In this document: one piece after another, positions 22,873-31,152 of the stretch | How the letters are laid out: the number at the start of each line of letters is the position of its first letter | How positions within the stretch are numbered: the first letter of the stretch is position 1 | Assembly (NCBI RefSeq): GCF_008000755.1 | Contig: NZ_CP041690.1 | Span: forward strand, 2,977,260 to 3,041,259 | Direction of reading: 5' to 3' | Source of the DNA: Youhaiella tibetensis | GTDB taxonomy: Bacteria; Pseudomonadota; Alphaproteobacteria; Rhizobiales; Devosiaceae | Length of the DNA: 64,000 bases | Translations under genes and position numbers: made by a program | Notes under the pieces: generated by a model | Seen by the model: the letters and a program-made list of their open reading frames with translations, nothing else | The model's database searches: none | Told to the model about the DNA's origin: nothing

Positions 22873-24000
22873 TTAGTTCCCCTGACCGCTAGTCGTAGTG
22901 GTGGTGGAAGTCGAAGGCGTCGGCGTAATGCCGCTATTTGGCTTCAACTCGGGGAGGGGCAGGTAAGGCACGACGCCCGAACCGGCGCTCTTGTCCACGA
23001 TCACCTTCTGGGAGCTGCCGAGCACCTGTTCCATCGTCTCGAGGAACATGCGTTCGCGGGTCACCTGCGGGGCCTTGGCGTATTCGTCATAGACCGAGGT
23101 GAAGCGCGAGGCCTGGCCTTCGGCTTCCTGCACGACGCGGTTCTTGTAGGCGGCGGCATCTTCGCGCATTTGCGCAGCCTGGCCGCGAGCATCGCCGAGC
23201 AGCGTATTGGAATACTGCCGGGCTTCTTCCTGGAAACGCTCCTGGTCCTGCTCGGCGCGCTGCACTTCATCGAAGGCATCGGCCACTTCAGCCGGCGGCG
23301 CCACGTTCTCGATAGCGATCTGCCCGACGCGCACGCCCAGCTTGTAGTCATCCAGAATGCGCTGGGTGATCTGCTGAACCTCGACGGCGATACCGGCACG
23401 GTCTTCGCGGTAGATGGCCTGGGCGGAGCGGCGGCCCACGACTTCACGCATGGCACTCTCGCCGGCGCTGCGAACCATGTCTTCCGGATCGCGCACGTTG
23501 AAGAGATATTCGATCGGATTGGCGACCGACCACAGCACCGAGAACTTCACGTCCACGATGTTCTGGTCGGAGGTGAGCATGGTCCCCTCATCACGCTGGC
23601 CGTTGCGGCGCGTGGCGCTGGTTGGAACCGTCCCGATCTCGGTCTGGTTTTCCGTTACGTTGACCTTCTCGACGCTGTCGATGGGCCAGAGCATGAAATG
23701 CAGGCCGGGGCTGGCGAGATCGGGCTTGGGCTTGCCGAAGCGCAGTTCCACGCCCACCTGCTGGGGATCGACGGTGTAGATCGAGTTGGCGGCCCAGAAG
23801 GCCATGATCGCCAGGACGCCACCGATGAGCGCCCAGCGCCCGCCCGGAATGCCACCCTGGAAGCTGTCGCGACCCCGGTTGAGGATCTCTTCGAGATTGG
23901 GAGTCCCGCCTCGGCGGGGTCCACCGCCCTGCGGGGCCTGCCCCCACGGTCCGCCATTATTGTTGCGGCCGCCTCCACCCGTATTGTTGTCCCAGGGCAT
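22873..24000 (-). CDS. hflK: HflK, membrane protease modulator subunit
   Basis: Partner of HflC in the FtsH-HflKC complex. 375 residues. The N-terminal ~60 residues are Gly/Asn/Arg-rich and cytoplasmic ('NNTGGGGRNNNGGPWGQAPQ'), then one transmembrane helix ('WALIGGVLAIMAFWAANSIY'), the SPFH domain ('TVDPQQVGVELRFGKP') and a coiled helical region ('DEVQRAEQDQERFQEEARQY'). The C-terminus is Thr/Ser-rich. It is followed by hflC with a 3-base gap and lies 75 bases after folA. Confidence 0.95.
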   Translation of the reverse strand: MPWDNNTGGGGRNNNGGPWGQAPQGGGPRRGGTPNLEEILNRGRDSFQGGIPGGRWALIGGVLAIMAFWAANSIYTVDPQQVGVELRFGKPKPDLASPGLHFMLWPIDSVEKVNVTENQTEIGTVPTSATRRNGQRDEGTMLTSDQNIVDVKFSVLWSVANPIEYLFNVRDPEDMVRSAGESAMREVVGRRSAQAIYREDRAGIAVEVQQITQRILDDYKLGVRVGQIAIENVAPPAEVADAFDEVQRAEQDQERFQEEARQYSNTLLGDARGQAAQMREDAAAYKNRVVQEAEGQASRFTSVYDEYAKAPQVTRERMFLETMEQVLGSSQKVIVDKSAGSGVVPYLPLPELKPNSGITPTPSTSTTTTTSGQGN

Positions 24001-24075
24001 CGCGTTCCTTTCCGAGCGCTTGTCACAAGATTGCCGAACTATATAGGGAAGCGCTTTTGACCGATCAATGCGGAG

Positions 24076-24588
24076 CTATGCGCGGCGTTCATAGACCTTT
24101 ACGCGAAATGACGCAGTGTCCTTGCCCGTAAGGGGCACCTCCGGCTCGTCGACCACCACCCAATGAGCGTGATCGATGGCCGGAAACACCGTATCTCCTT
24201 GCGGTTCAAGGTCGACCTCCGTGATGTAGAGCCGTTCGGCCAGCGGCATCGCCTCGCGATAGAGCTCGCCGCCGCCGCCGATAAAAACCTCGTCAACACC
24301 ATCGGCTTCCGCCATCGAGCGGGCGTGACCGAGCGCCGCGGCGAGGCTGTCGATCACCAGCACACCGTCGGGCTGGTAGCCCTTCTGGCGCGTGATCACG
24401 ATATTGGTGCGCCCCGGCAAGGGCTTGCCGATGCTCTCGAAAGTCTTGCGGCCCATGATGATCGGCTTGCCCATCGTGGTGCGCTTGAAGAAGGCGAAGT
24501 CCGAAGGCAGCCGCCAGGGAATGGCGTTCCCCGCCCCGATCACCCCGTTGCGCCCGATGGCGGCGATCATGGCAACCTTGACGCTCAT
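24076..24588 (-). CDS. folA: Dihydrofolate reductase
   Basis: Regenerates tetrahydrofolate from dihydrofolate with NADPH, needed after each ThyA turnover. 170 residues. 'MIAAIGRNGVIGAGNAIPWR' is the N-terminal strand and Met20-type loop, with the active-site acid in 'LPSDFAFFKRTTMGKPIIMG'; 'RKTFESIG', 'PGRTNIVITR' and 'VDEVFIGGGGELYREAM' are the NADPH and pterin contacts. The ATG overlaps the stop of the upstream GNAT gene (ATGA). Gene order with thyA and mazG-like genes places it in a nucleotide/folate operon. Confidence 0.96.
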   Translation of the reverse strand: MSVKVAMIAAIGRNGVIGAGNAIPWRLPSDFAFFKRTTMGKPIIMGRKTFESIGKPLPGRTNIVITRQKGYQPDGVLVIDSLAAALGHARSMAEADGVDEVFIGGGGELYREAMPLAERLYITEVDLEPQGDTVFPAIDHAHWVVVDEPEVPLTGKDTASFRVKVYERRA

Positions 24589-25064
24589 TGCCCCGCCAGC
24601 GCCTCCAGCGCCCCATCCGTCACCCGGCACCGCCGCCAGTCGTCGAGGAATACGGCGCCCTGGGACTGGTAGAACTGAATGGATGGCTCGTTCCAATCGA
24701 GCACGTTCCATTCGAGCCGCCCCAGGTTCTCCGCCTTGCAGCGCCGCGCCAGATGCGCCAGCAGCGCCTTTCCGAGCCCCTTCCCACGCATGGCTGGTTC
24801 GACAAAGAGATCCTCCAGCCAGATGCCGTGGCGTCCCTGGAAGGTCGAGTAGGTGTAGTACCAGAGCGCGAAGCCCGCCGGCTGCCCATCCCACTCTGCG
24901 ATATCGCAGAACACCTTCGGCGAAGGTCCGAAGAGATCGCGCACGATGTCGGCCTCACTCGCCTTGGCTTCGTGGAGCAGCTTTTCGTAGGACGCCAGGT
25001 CCTCGATGAACTTGATGATCAGCGGCGCATCGGCCGGGGTGGTGGAGCGGATGGAAAGTGTCAT
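24585..25064 (-). CDS. GNAT family acetyltransferase (diamine acetyltransferase-like)
   Basis: 159 residues. 'IRSTTPADAPLIIKFIEDLA' starts the fold; 'WYYTYSTFQGRHGIWLEDLF' and the acetyl-CoA loop 'VEPAMRGKGLGKALL' (RxxGxG) are clear, and the end 'WNVLDWNEPSIQFYQSQGA' is shared with spermidine/spermine-type N-acetyltransferases. The substrate is not proven. It overlaps both neighbours by 4 bases (mazG-like before, folA after), so it is translated as part of that operon. Confidence 0.88.
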   Translation of the reverse strand: MTLSIRSTTPADAPLIIKFIEDLASYEKLLHEAKASEADIVRDLFGPSPKVFCDIAEWDGQPAGFALWYYTYSTFQGRHGIWLEDLFVEPAMRGKGLGKALLAHLARRCKAENLGRLEWNVLDWNEPSIQFYQSQGAVFLDDWRRCRVTDGALEALAGQ

Positions 25065-25396
25065 GGGGATGAAGGTTCGGTGTTGGAATTGTCGAGATAA
25101 CGCAGCCACTTGCGCTGAATCGCGGCCTCGAGATCGATGCCGTTCCGGTCGCAGAACAGCAGCAATTGCGCCAGCACATCGGCGGCCTCGTCGGCCATGG
25201 CCTGCGCGATGACCTCAGGCGTCGCCCCCTTCCGGCGGCTGCGCCCGGTCAGCCGCAGATAGTCGGCCATCAGCTCGCCGAGCTCTTCCTGCAGCTTGAG
25301 TGCATACCAGTCGTCGTCGCGCGCGATGTCGTTGCGCACCGCGTAGATGTCGGAAACCTGGCCGACCTTGCGGGCCAGCTCGCGCAGGTCCGCCAT
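25061..25396 (-). CDS. MazG-like nucleotide pyrophosphohydrolase
   Basis: 111 residues, all-helical. The metal-binding motif is visible as 'KLQEELGELMADY' (ExxE) and, about 30 residues later, 'DEAADVLAQLLLF' (ExxD), as in MazG/dUTPase-superfamily enzymes that hydrolyse (d)NTPs to monophosphates. A role in cleaning abnormal nucleotides would suit its place between thyA and folA. The start ATG shares one base with the stop of the DUF4424 gene (TGATG). The open frame upstream to 25618 lies inside that gene and is rejected. Confidence 0.85.
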   Translation of the reverse strand: MADLRELARKVGQVSDIYAVRNDIARDDDWYALKLQEELGELMADYLRLTGRSRRKGATPEVIAQAMADEAADVLAQLLLFCDRNGIDLEAAIQRKWLRYLDNSNTEPSSP

Positions 25397-26409
25397 CACT
25401 GAGGCTTTTGCCGGTTGAGGATGAGGATCTCCAGCTCGTGGTTGTAGGGCGGGTAGAAGTCCGTCGCCGTCATTTCGAAGGTGGTCGGCCCCGTCTTCCT
25501 GACGTCCGTCCCGCAGAACGACACCAGGTTCTCCGGCGCCCCCTTGTCCACGGTCAGATGGAACTTGCCGATCGGCCCGCTCCAGTTGTTGCCGGTCGAC
25601 CAGATATAGGAAATCCAACTCTCGGTGAACGGCGCGCTATAAGGGTCGTCGCTGCTCGTCAGGGTCTTCCTGACCGCCTTGATGAAGCTCTCGTCGGTGC
25701 AATACTTCTTCTGGTACTCGCTCGCCGGATCGTAGTCGTCATAGGGCTCGGACAGGAACGTCACCGCCACCGTGCCGCCGACGCTCGGCTTATAGGTATG
25801 CACCACCTCGGCCATGGCGCCGGCCTTGAAATCGGCTTCCCAGCTATAGGTCGACTTGAGGGTCCAGACGGGCGTCATGTCGGTCTGCCAGCCCTGCCCC
25901 GCGTCGTATTCCATCGGAATGACCAACCCGCGATGCATCAGCTCGTTCTTATCGACCTCGGGCAGCGCATTGAGCTTGTCGATAGTGTCCTGGCCGTAGG
26001 GCGTGAGTGGAATGCCCAGGCCCTTGAGATAGTCGGTCTGGTCGATGCCGAAGGCGAAGACATACTGGTGGAGCGTCGCCTCCACCGGCTTGCCGTTGAA
26101 CGTGGTCTCGAACCCGAAGATGTTCTGCGGATCTTCGGTGGGAATGCTGACGATGAAATCCCCGCTTCCCGTGATGTCGGGTAGCGGGAAGGCCACCAGC
26201 GTATGCTGATCCTCGTCCGAGGAATTCTTGAACTCGTAGACGACCTTGACCTCTTCGGCCGAGATCGAAAGGTCTTCCGAGAGCATCTGCACTTTGTCAT
26301 TGGTGATGAAGCTCAGCCCGCCCGCGCCCAGTTGCGCCATGGAATCGTTGGCCATGGCCGACGCGGGGAGCGCGGCCAGGAGGAGCGATAGTCCAAGGCG
26401 GGTGAGCAT
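25396..26409 (-). CDS. DUF4424 family secreted protein
   Basis: 337 residues with a signal peptide ('RLGLSLLLAALPASAMA', cut before NDSMAQ). The mature start 'NDSMAQLGAGGLSFITNDKV' followed by 'MLSEDLSISAEEVKVVYEFK' is diagnostic of DUF4424, a periplasmic family without assigned function. It has two cysteines, in 'QKKYCTDESFIKAV' and 'LVSFCGTDVRK'. It is embedded between thyA and the mazG-like gene, sharing one base with each (TGATG at both ends), which is odd for a secreted protein among nucleotide genes and suggests transcription convenience rather than shared function. Confidence 0.88.
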   Translation of the reverse strand: MLTRLGLSLLLAALPASAMANDSMAQLGAGGLSFITNDKVQMLSEDLSISAEEVKVVYEFKNSSDEDQHTLVAFPLPDITGSGDFIVSIPTEDPQNIFGFETTFNGKPVEATLHQYVFAFGIDQTDYLKGLGIPLTPYGQDTIDKLNALPEVDKNELMHRGLVIPMEYDAGQGWQTDMTPVWTLKSTYSWEADFKAGAMAEVVHTYKPSVGGTVAVTFLSEPYDDYDPASEYQKKYCTDESFIKAVRKTLTSSDDPYSAPFTESWISYIWSTGNNWSGPIGKFHLTVDKGAPENLVSFCGTDVRKTGPTTFEMTATDFYPPYNHELEILILNRQKPQ

Positions 26410-27203
26410 CAGACAGCTACCTCGGCTTTGATGTGGGGATGGGGATCGTAACCGGTGATGGTGAAGTCCTCGAAGGTGAAGGCCTCGAGCGCCTTGACGT
26501 CGGGATTGAGCGTCAGCTTCGGCAGCGGGCGCGGCTCGCGCTCCAGTTGCAGGCGCGCCTGCTCGAAATGGTTCGAATAGAGATGCACGTCGCCGAACGA
26601 ATGGACGAAATCGCCCACCTCGAGCCCGGTCACCTGCGCCATCATATGCGTGAAGAGCGCATAGGAGGCGATGTTGAACGGGACGCCCAGGAACGTGTCG
26701 GCCGAGCGCTGGTAGAGCTGGCAGGAGAGCTTGCCGTTGGCGACGTAGAACTGGAAAAGGCAATGGCACGGCGGCAGCGCCATCTCGTCAACCTCGGCCG
26801 GGTTCCAGGCCGAAACGATGTGCCGGCGCGAATCCGGCTTGGTCCTGATCGAGTGCACCACATTGGCGATCTGGTCGATATGGCGCCCGTCCGGCGCCGG
26901 CCAGCTGCGCCATTGCGAGCCATAGACCGGGCCAAGGTCGCCGTTTTCGTCGGCCCACTCGTCCCAGATCCTGACGCCACGCTCCTGGAGCCAGCGCACA
27001 TTGGTGTCCCCGCGCAGGAACCACAGCAACTCATAGACGATGGACTTGATGTGGAGCTTCTTGGTGGTCAGCAGCGGGAACCCCTCCGAGAGGTCGAACC
27101 GCATCTGGTAGCCGAAAAGTGAGCGCGTTCCCGTGCCGGTCCGGTCCGATTTGTCGGTGCCCTTTTCAAGGATGTCGCGGAGCAATTGCTGGTAAGCTTT
27201 CAT
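26409..27203 (-). CDS. thyA: Thymidylate synthase
   Basis: Methylates dUMP to dTMP with methylene-tetrahydrofolate. 264 residues, the same length as the E. coli enzyme, with nucleophile Cys146 at the same position in '[14 protein letters not shown]'. Other signatures are '[18 protein letters not shown]', '[17 protein letters not shown]' and '[18 protein letters not shown]'. It is the first gene of the minus-strand operon that continues through DUF4424, the mazG-like gene, GNAT and folA. Confidence 0.97.
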   Translation of the reverse strand: MKAYQQLLRDILEKGTDKSDRTGTGTRSLFGYQMRFDLSEGFPLLTTKKLHIKSIVYELLWFLRGDTNVRWLQERGVRIWDEWADENGDLGPVYGSQWRSWPAPDGRHIDQIANVVHSIRTKPDSRRHIVSAWNPAEVDEMALPPCHCLFQFYVANGKLSCQLYQRSADTFLGVPFNIASYALFTHMMAQVTGLEVGDFVHSFGDVHLYSNHFEQARLQLEREPRPLPKLTLNPDVKALEAFTFEDFTITGYDPHPHIKAEVAV

Positions 27204-27292
27204 GGCGGGGATACTACGCGATTCTGCACTGCATTGCGCAAGTTCGCGACCCTTTCCCCGCCCGCGAAAAGTCGCGGGACGAGCTGGGCTCC

Positions 27293-28021
27293 ATGCACCG
27301 GATCCCGGCGCACCTCGACACCATTGCGCCGCCCGACTATCAACGGCGCATGACCAGTGGCGATCGCGATGACACCGTAGCCGGGCGGATTACCCGGGCC
27401 CTTGCCGAGCGCATCGTCGCCGGCGCGCTCGAGCCGGGCGTGCGGCTGCGCCAGGACCACATCGCCCAGGAGTTCGGCGCCAGCCATGTGCCGGTCCGCG
27501 AGGCTTTCCGGCGCCTCGAAGCCCAGGGGCTGGTCGCCAGCGAGCCGCGCCGGGGCGTCCGTGTCGCCTCGTTCGACCTGGCGAGCGTGCGCGAAGTGGC
27601 CGAGATGCGCGCAGCCCTTGAAGGCCTGGCCCTGCGCCATGCCGCCCCACGCCTCACCGCCGCCATCCTCGATGAAGCCGAGCAGGCCACGCTCGCCGGC
27701 GACCGTTCCCGCGACGTGCGCTCCTGGGAAGAGGCCAACCGCACCTTCCACCGCACGATCCTGGCGCCCTGCAACATGCCGCGCCTGCTCGCCGCGATCG
27801 ATGACCTGCACGCCATGAGCGCCCGCTTCCTCTTCGCCACCTGGCGCTCGACCTGGGAAACGCGCACCGACCACGATCACCGCGCCATCCTCGCGGCGCT
27901 CCGCGCCGGCCAGGTCGAGAACGCCGTCGCCATCCTCTCGCGCCACGTCCAGTGGATCGGCCAGCGCCCGGTGCGGCTGGCCTCGGGCGGCGTGCGCGAA
28001 GTCTTCTCGATCGAAGGCTGA
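27293..28021 (+). CDS. GntR family transcriptional regulator (FadR subfamily)
   Basis: 242 residues from ATG 27293. The winged helix spans about residues 25-90: '[20 protein letters not shown]', '[20 protein letters not shown]' (recognition helix) and '[15 protein letters not shown]'. The C-terminal all-helical FCD domain has the metal-type histidines 'NRTFHRTIL' and '[11 protein letters not shown] ... LSRHVQW', so it senses a small organic acid. ATG 27350 is an alternative start. It is divergent from thyA, which is probably coincidental. The target genes are not identified. Confidence 0.9.
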   Translation: MHRIPAHLDTIAPPDYQRRMTSGDRDDTVAGRITRALAERIVAGALEPGVRLRQDHIAQEFGASHVPVREAFRRLEAQGLVASEPRRGVRVASFDLASVREVAEMRAALEGLALRHAAPRLTAAILDEAEQATLAGDRSRDVRSWEEANRTFHRTILAPCNMPRLLAAIDDLHAMSARFLFATWRSTWETRTDHDHRAILAALRAGQVENAVAILSRHVQWIGQRPVRLASGGVREVFSIEG

Positions 28022-28087
28022 CGGCCCTCATAAGCGTTTGCCTTGGCCCGGCGAATGCACCTATCCTCCCTGCCGGGAGGACGTGAT

Positions 28088-28657
28088 TTGCTGCGCTTCG
28101 ATGAAGTCGTCGCGGTCCTGCGCGAGCGCATCGAGCGGGCGCAGCTGATCGCCATCGACGGCCTGCCGGTTTCGGGCAAGTCGACCCTGGCCGCGCGTCT
28201 TGCCAGCACGTTCGACCTCGATATCCTGCCTTTCGACGACTTCGTCCTGCCCCGCCGCATGCGCCAGCGCAGCCTCGGGCCGGCCTATCCGTTCCCCTAT
28301 TTCCGCGTCGACGACTTCCGCAGCGCCGTGCGCGACCTGCGCCGGACCGGCACCTGCACCTACCTGCCCTTCGACTGGAAGACGGGACGACTGAGCCGCC
28401 AGACCACCACCCTCGCCCGCCGCGGCCCGGTGATCGTGGAAGGCTGCGCCACGCTCGATCCGCTGCTGGCCGACCATTACGACCTGCGCCTTTTCGTCGA
28501 AAGCGACCGCGCCACCACCTTCGCCGCCCGCACCCTGCGCGATGGCCAGTCGGACGTGATGAACTGGCGCGAGCTCTACCTCCCCAGCGCCGACCTCTAC
28601 CTGGCAACCGACCCGCGCTCCCGCGCCGACTTCCTCGTAGCGGGGCGCGGCGTCTGA
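28088..28657 (+). CDS. Uridine kinase-like P-loop kinase
   Basis: About 189 residues. The Walker A motif is 'AIDGLPVSGKSTLAARLAS', and 'LDILPFDDFVLPRRM' plus 'GPVIVEGCATLDPLL' follow the pattern of uridine kinase/phosphoribulokinase-type enzymes. The phosphate acceptor is unknown. I choose TTG 28088 because GGGAGGA lies 6 bases upstream; ATG 28055 and TTG 28043 lack a ribosome site. The stop overlaps the start of the S66 peptidase gene (TGATG), so the two are cotranscribed. Confidence 0.75.
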   Translation: MLRFDEVVAVLRERIERAQLIAIDGLPVSGKSTLAARLASTFDLDILPFDDFVLPRRMRQRSLGPAYPFPYFRVDDFRSAVRDLRRTGTCTYLPFDWKTGRLSRQTTTLARRGPVIVEGCATLDPLLADHYDLRLFVESDRATTFAARTLRDGQSDVMNWRELYLPSADLYLATDPRSRADFLVAGRGV

Positions 28658-29718
28658 TGGCGGGTGGTTTCCAGCGCCCGCTGATGCGCCCACACCGGCT
28701 TCGCCCGGGCGATCGCATTGCGGCGGTGTCGCCGTCCTGGGGCGGCCCTGGGGCGTTTCCGCATCGCTACGCTGCCGGCAAGCGCCAGTTCGAGACGGAT
28801 TTCGGCGTGACACTCGTCGAGATGCCTCACGCCCTGGCGTCTCCCGACTGGATCGCCGCCAACCCCGCCGCGCGCGCAGCAGATCTCATGATCGCCTTTG
28901 CCGACCCGGGTATCGCGGGCATTCTTGCCACGATCGGCGGGGAAGATTCCATCCGCCTGCTTCCCCATCTCGACCTCGACGTCATCGCTGCCAATCCCAA
29001 GGTCTTCATGGGTTTTTCCGACACCACGAGCCTGCACCTGGCCTGTCAGGCAGCCGGCCTCGTCTCGTTCTACGGACCGAGCATAATGGCTGGCCTCGCC
29101 GAGAACGGCGGCATGCATGCCTATACGCGCGACGCCCTGCGACGCGCCCTGTTCTCGACCAACCCTATCGGGGTCGTACCGCGCAACACCGAGGGGTGGA
29201 CGGCCGAACGCCTCGACTGGAGCAATCCGGCTCTACAGGAGCAGCGGCGGGTCCTCTGCAGGACGGACCCATCGGTCATCCTGCAAGGGACAGGGCAAGC
29301 CACCGGCCCCTTGATCGGCGGCTGCGCCGAAGTTCTCGAGATGGCCAAGGGCACGCCCTGATGGCCACCACCCGAATTCTGGGATGGCGCCATTCTTGTC
29401 TACGAAACCTCCGAGGATCGCCCATCGCCGAACTTCGTGCGTTACTGGCTACGCAACTTCGCGGCGCAGGGCATTCTCCAGCGTCTCAACGGCCTGCTCC
29501 TCGCCCGTCCCGATCCGGGCGAGGATCCTGGTTACCGCGCCGCCCTGGAGGATTCCGCAGTAACCGCTCTCCGCGAGGCAGGCCTCACGGCTTTGCCGGT
29601 ACTTTCAGGCCTCGATTTCGGGCACACCCAGCCCATGCTTACCCTGCCGCTGGGAGCCCTGGCCCAAATTGACTGTGACGCGGGGACACTGAACATCATC
29701 GAAGCCGGTGTCATCTAG
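28657..29718 (+). pseudogene. Peptidase S66 (LD-carboxypeptidase/MccF-like), interrupted by in-frame TGA
   Basis: Residues 1-234 (28657-29361) give the N-terminal half with 'LRPGDRIAAVSPSWGGPGAF', 'ATIGGEDSIRLLPHLD' and nucleophile Ser in 'FMGFSDTTSLHLACQ'. A TGA at 29359-29361 follows 'EMAKGTP'; the same frame continues 'WPPPEFWDGAILVYETSED' to a normal C-terminal half with the family's His in 'GLDFGHTQPM', ending at 29718. Family members have GTP-x-WP here, so the TGA replaces one residue. No frameshift is needed to join the halves. Possible explanations are recent inactivation, a base-calling error or stop readthrough. When intact, the enzyme would cleave an L-D bond of peptidoglycan peptides or a microcin-like compound. 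Confidence 0.85.
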
Positions 29719-29771
29719 GCATGCCGAAACGCCGGCTCGGATCGCTCCGGTCGGGTTCGGGGTAGTTCATT

Positions 29772-30103
29772 GGCGGCTCGGGGCGAGGTTTGCCTCAAGT
29801 CTATGGATGCTAGCGGTTATGCGAGGCATCGCCTCGCCCCTTGAGCGTTTGGGGTTTCTACGAGCCCGTCCACGCAAGTTGCCCGCGAGCGCACTCCGGG
29901 CCGGTCACGTCACACTTAGGCCGTAAGCCCAGGCGCCCCCGGACTTCCCCCAACTCCCAGATCCTGGCGGCAGAGCAAGATGCAGGCTGTCGACTTTCCT
30001 GCACCCAGTCCTGACGCCAGCCGCCGCAGCACCGCGTACCGTGCCTCGCCGTTGGCGGAGGGATCGGGAAAGTATGCGGGAGGGGTGGTGTGCGGGGATA
30101 AGT
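29772..30103. repeat. Long intergenic element, copy B; part of gene-free gap 29719-30564
   Basis: Inverted relative to the element at 10996-11307. The 53-base core 29871-29923 is identical to the reverse complement of 11165-11217. Shared blocks occur in the same order: GGCTCGGGGCGAGG, CGCCTCGCCCC, the core, CTTCCCCCAACTCCCAGA (29944-29961), GGCGGAGGGAT, AAAGTATGCG and GGGGATAAGT. The 846-base gap that contains it also has two further palindromic repeats and the BioR boxes and holds no credible gene. Confidence 0.75.
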
Positions 30104-30162
30104 GTTCTGGAGCTTTGTCGAGATTGGCGTGGCACGCGCTCGCTCCGCCCCACTCCCCGGTG

Positions 30163-30252
30163 TCTTCCCCGGCGCAGGCCGGGGTCCGCTTCACCGCTCT
30201 TGGGTGGGGATAGATTCCTGGGCCCCAGCCTTCGCCAGGGAAGAGGGAATGG
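30163..30252. repeat. Palindromic intergenic repeat, family 2, copy 2
   Basis: CTTCCCCGGC-GCA-GGCCGGGG near 30167-30183 and CCCAGCCTTCGCCAGGGAAGA with GGAATGGG near 30218-30250 reproduce the arrangement at 4040-4135. Confidence 0.55.
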
Positions 30253-30309
30253 GTGGTGGGGAGATATCGAAAATGCGCGAGCGCTTGGGGCGACGTATTA
30301 ACCGGCAGG

Positions 30310-30416
30310 TCTCCCTCCCCCTTTGTGGGGAGGCAACAAGGGTGGGGGTAGCCCGCCCTCGGTGTCTCTTGCCACCCCCCACCCTCGATCCCTCCCCACA
30401 AGGGGGAGGGAGGCGG
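30310..30416. repeat. REP-like palindrome, family 1, copy 3
   Basis: Two inverted units, CCCTCCCC-CTTTGT-GGGGAGG (about 30313-30332) and CCCTCCCC-ACAA-GGGGGAGGG (about 30390-30411), are flanked by AAGGGTGGGGGT and CCCCCCACCCT. This is the same bipartite layout as at 6022-6127. Confidence 0.85.
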
Positions 30417-30495
30417 GCGGGAGCGACCAAGATCCGAGGCATTCCATGCACACGCCCCACCTTATCCACACGCCTCAATCACTGCTCTTGCCATT

Positions 30496-30546
30496 TTATA
30501 GATTATGTGGACTCCTTCTCTTATCAGAGAACCAAATTATCTATAA
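30496..30546 (+). promoter_or_regulatory. Two BioR operators upstream of bioY
   Basis: TTATCTATAA at 30537-30546 is an exact match to the alphaproteobacterial BioR operator (TTATMKATAA), and TTATAGATTA at 30496-30505 matches at nine of ten positions. The distal box begins 41 bases before the proximal one, which lies 18 bases before the bioY start. BioR is a GntR-family repressor of biotin genes in this class; no bioR or biotin synthesis gene is in the window. Confidence 0.85.
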
Positions 30547-30564
30547 TTTCTCACAGGAGCTCTC

Positions 30565-31152
30565 ATGTCTGGAATCGATACCTCGACCCTTCGCCGCGCC
30601 GGTGATCCGTTGGCGCTGGGGACGCGGTCGCTGGCGGTCAAGGCGGCGGCGGTGGTGGCTGGCACCGCAGTCCTGGCACTTTCCTCGCAGGTGGAAGTGC
30701 CCATGGTGCCGGTGCCCATGACCATGCAGACGCTGGCCGTCACGCTCGTCGGCGCGCTCTATGGCTGGCGCCTGGGCGCCATCACGGTGATGGCCTGGCT
30801 GATGGAAGCCATGATCGGCCTGCCCGTGCTCGCCGGCGGCGCCGCTGGCTTTGCCCATTTCGCCGGTCCCACCGCGGGCTATCTCTGGGTGTTCCCGGTG
30901 GTGGCGGCGCTGGTCGGCTGGCTGGCCGAACGCGGCTGGAGCGGCAGCAACGTCGTGCGCAGCTTCCTGGCCGCAGCGATGGGCAACGCCCTTTGCTTCG
31001 TCGTCGGTGGGGCCTATCTCGCCAGCATGATCGGCTTCGAGCAGGCGCTGGCCGCCGGCGTGACGCCCTTCATCGTGGGCGCCGTCCTCAAGTCCGGCCT
31101 CCACGCGGCCGCGCTCAAGGGCATCGACACCGTCCAGGCACGTCGCTCGTGA
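30565..31152 (+). CDS. bioY: Biotin transporter BioY (ECF substrate-binding subunit)
   Basis: 195 residues with about six transmembrane helices. The signature 'VPMVPVPMTMQTLAVTLVGA' and 'GAAGFAHFAGPTAGYLWVFP' (the GP-T-GY motif) identify BioY. It imports biotin either alone or with the BioMN energising module; neither bioM nor bioN is adjacent. A ribosome site CAGGAG lies 7 bases upstream. Expression should be repressed by BioR when biotin is plentiful (two operators upstream). The next gene's GTG overlaps its stop. Confidence 0.94.
   Translation: MSGIDTSTLRRAGDPLALGTRSLAVKAAAVVAGTAVLALSSQVEVPMVPVPMTMQTLAVTLVGALYGWRLGAITVMAWLMEAMIGLPVLAGGAAGFAHFAGPTAGYLWVFPVVAALVGWLAERGWSGSNVVRSFLAAAMGNALCFVVGGAYLASMIGFEQALAAGVTPFIVGAVLKSGLHAAALKGIDTVQARRS

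Noticed and set aside
21343-24060. A 905-codon plus-strand frame opposite hflC and hflK.
   Set aside because: Antisense shadow of two clear genes, with no signal, motif or ribosome site.
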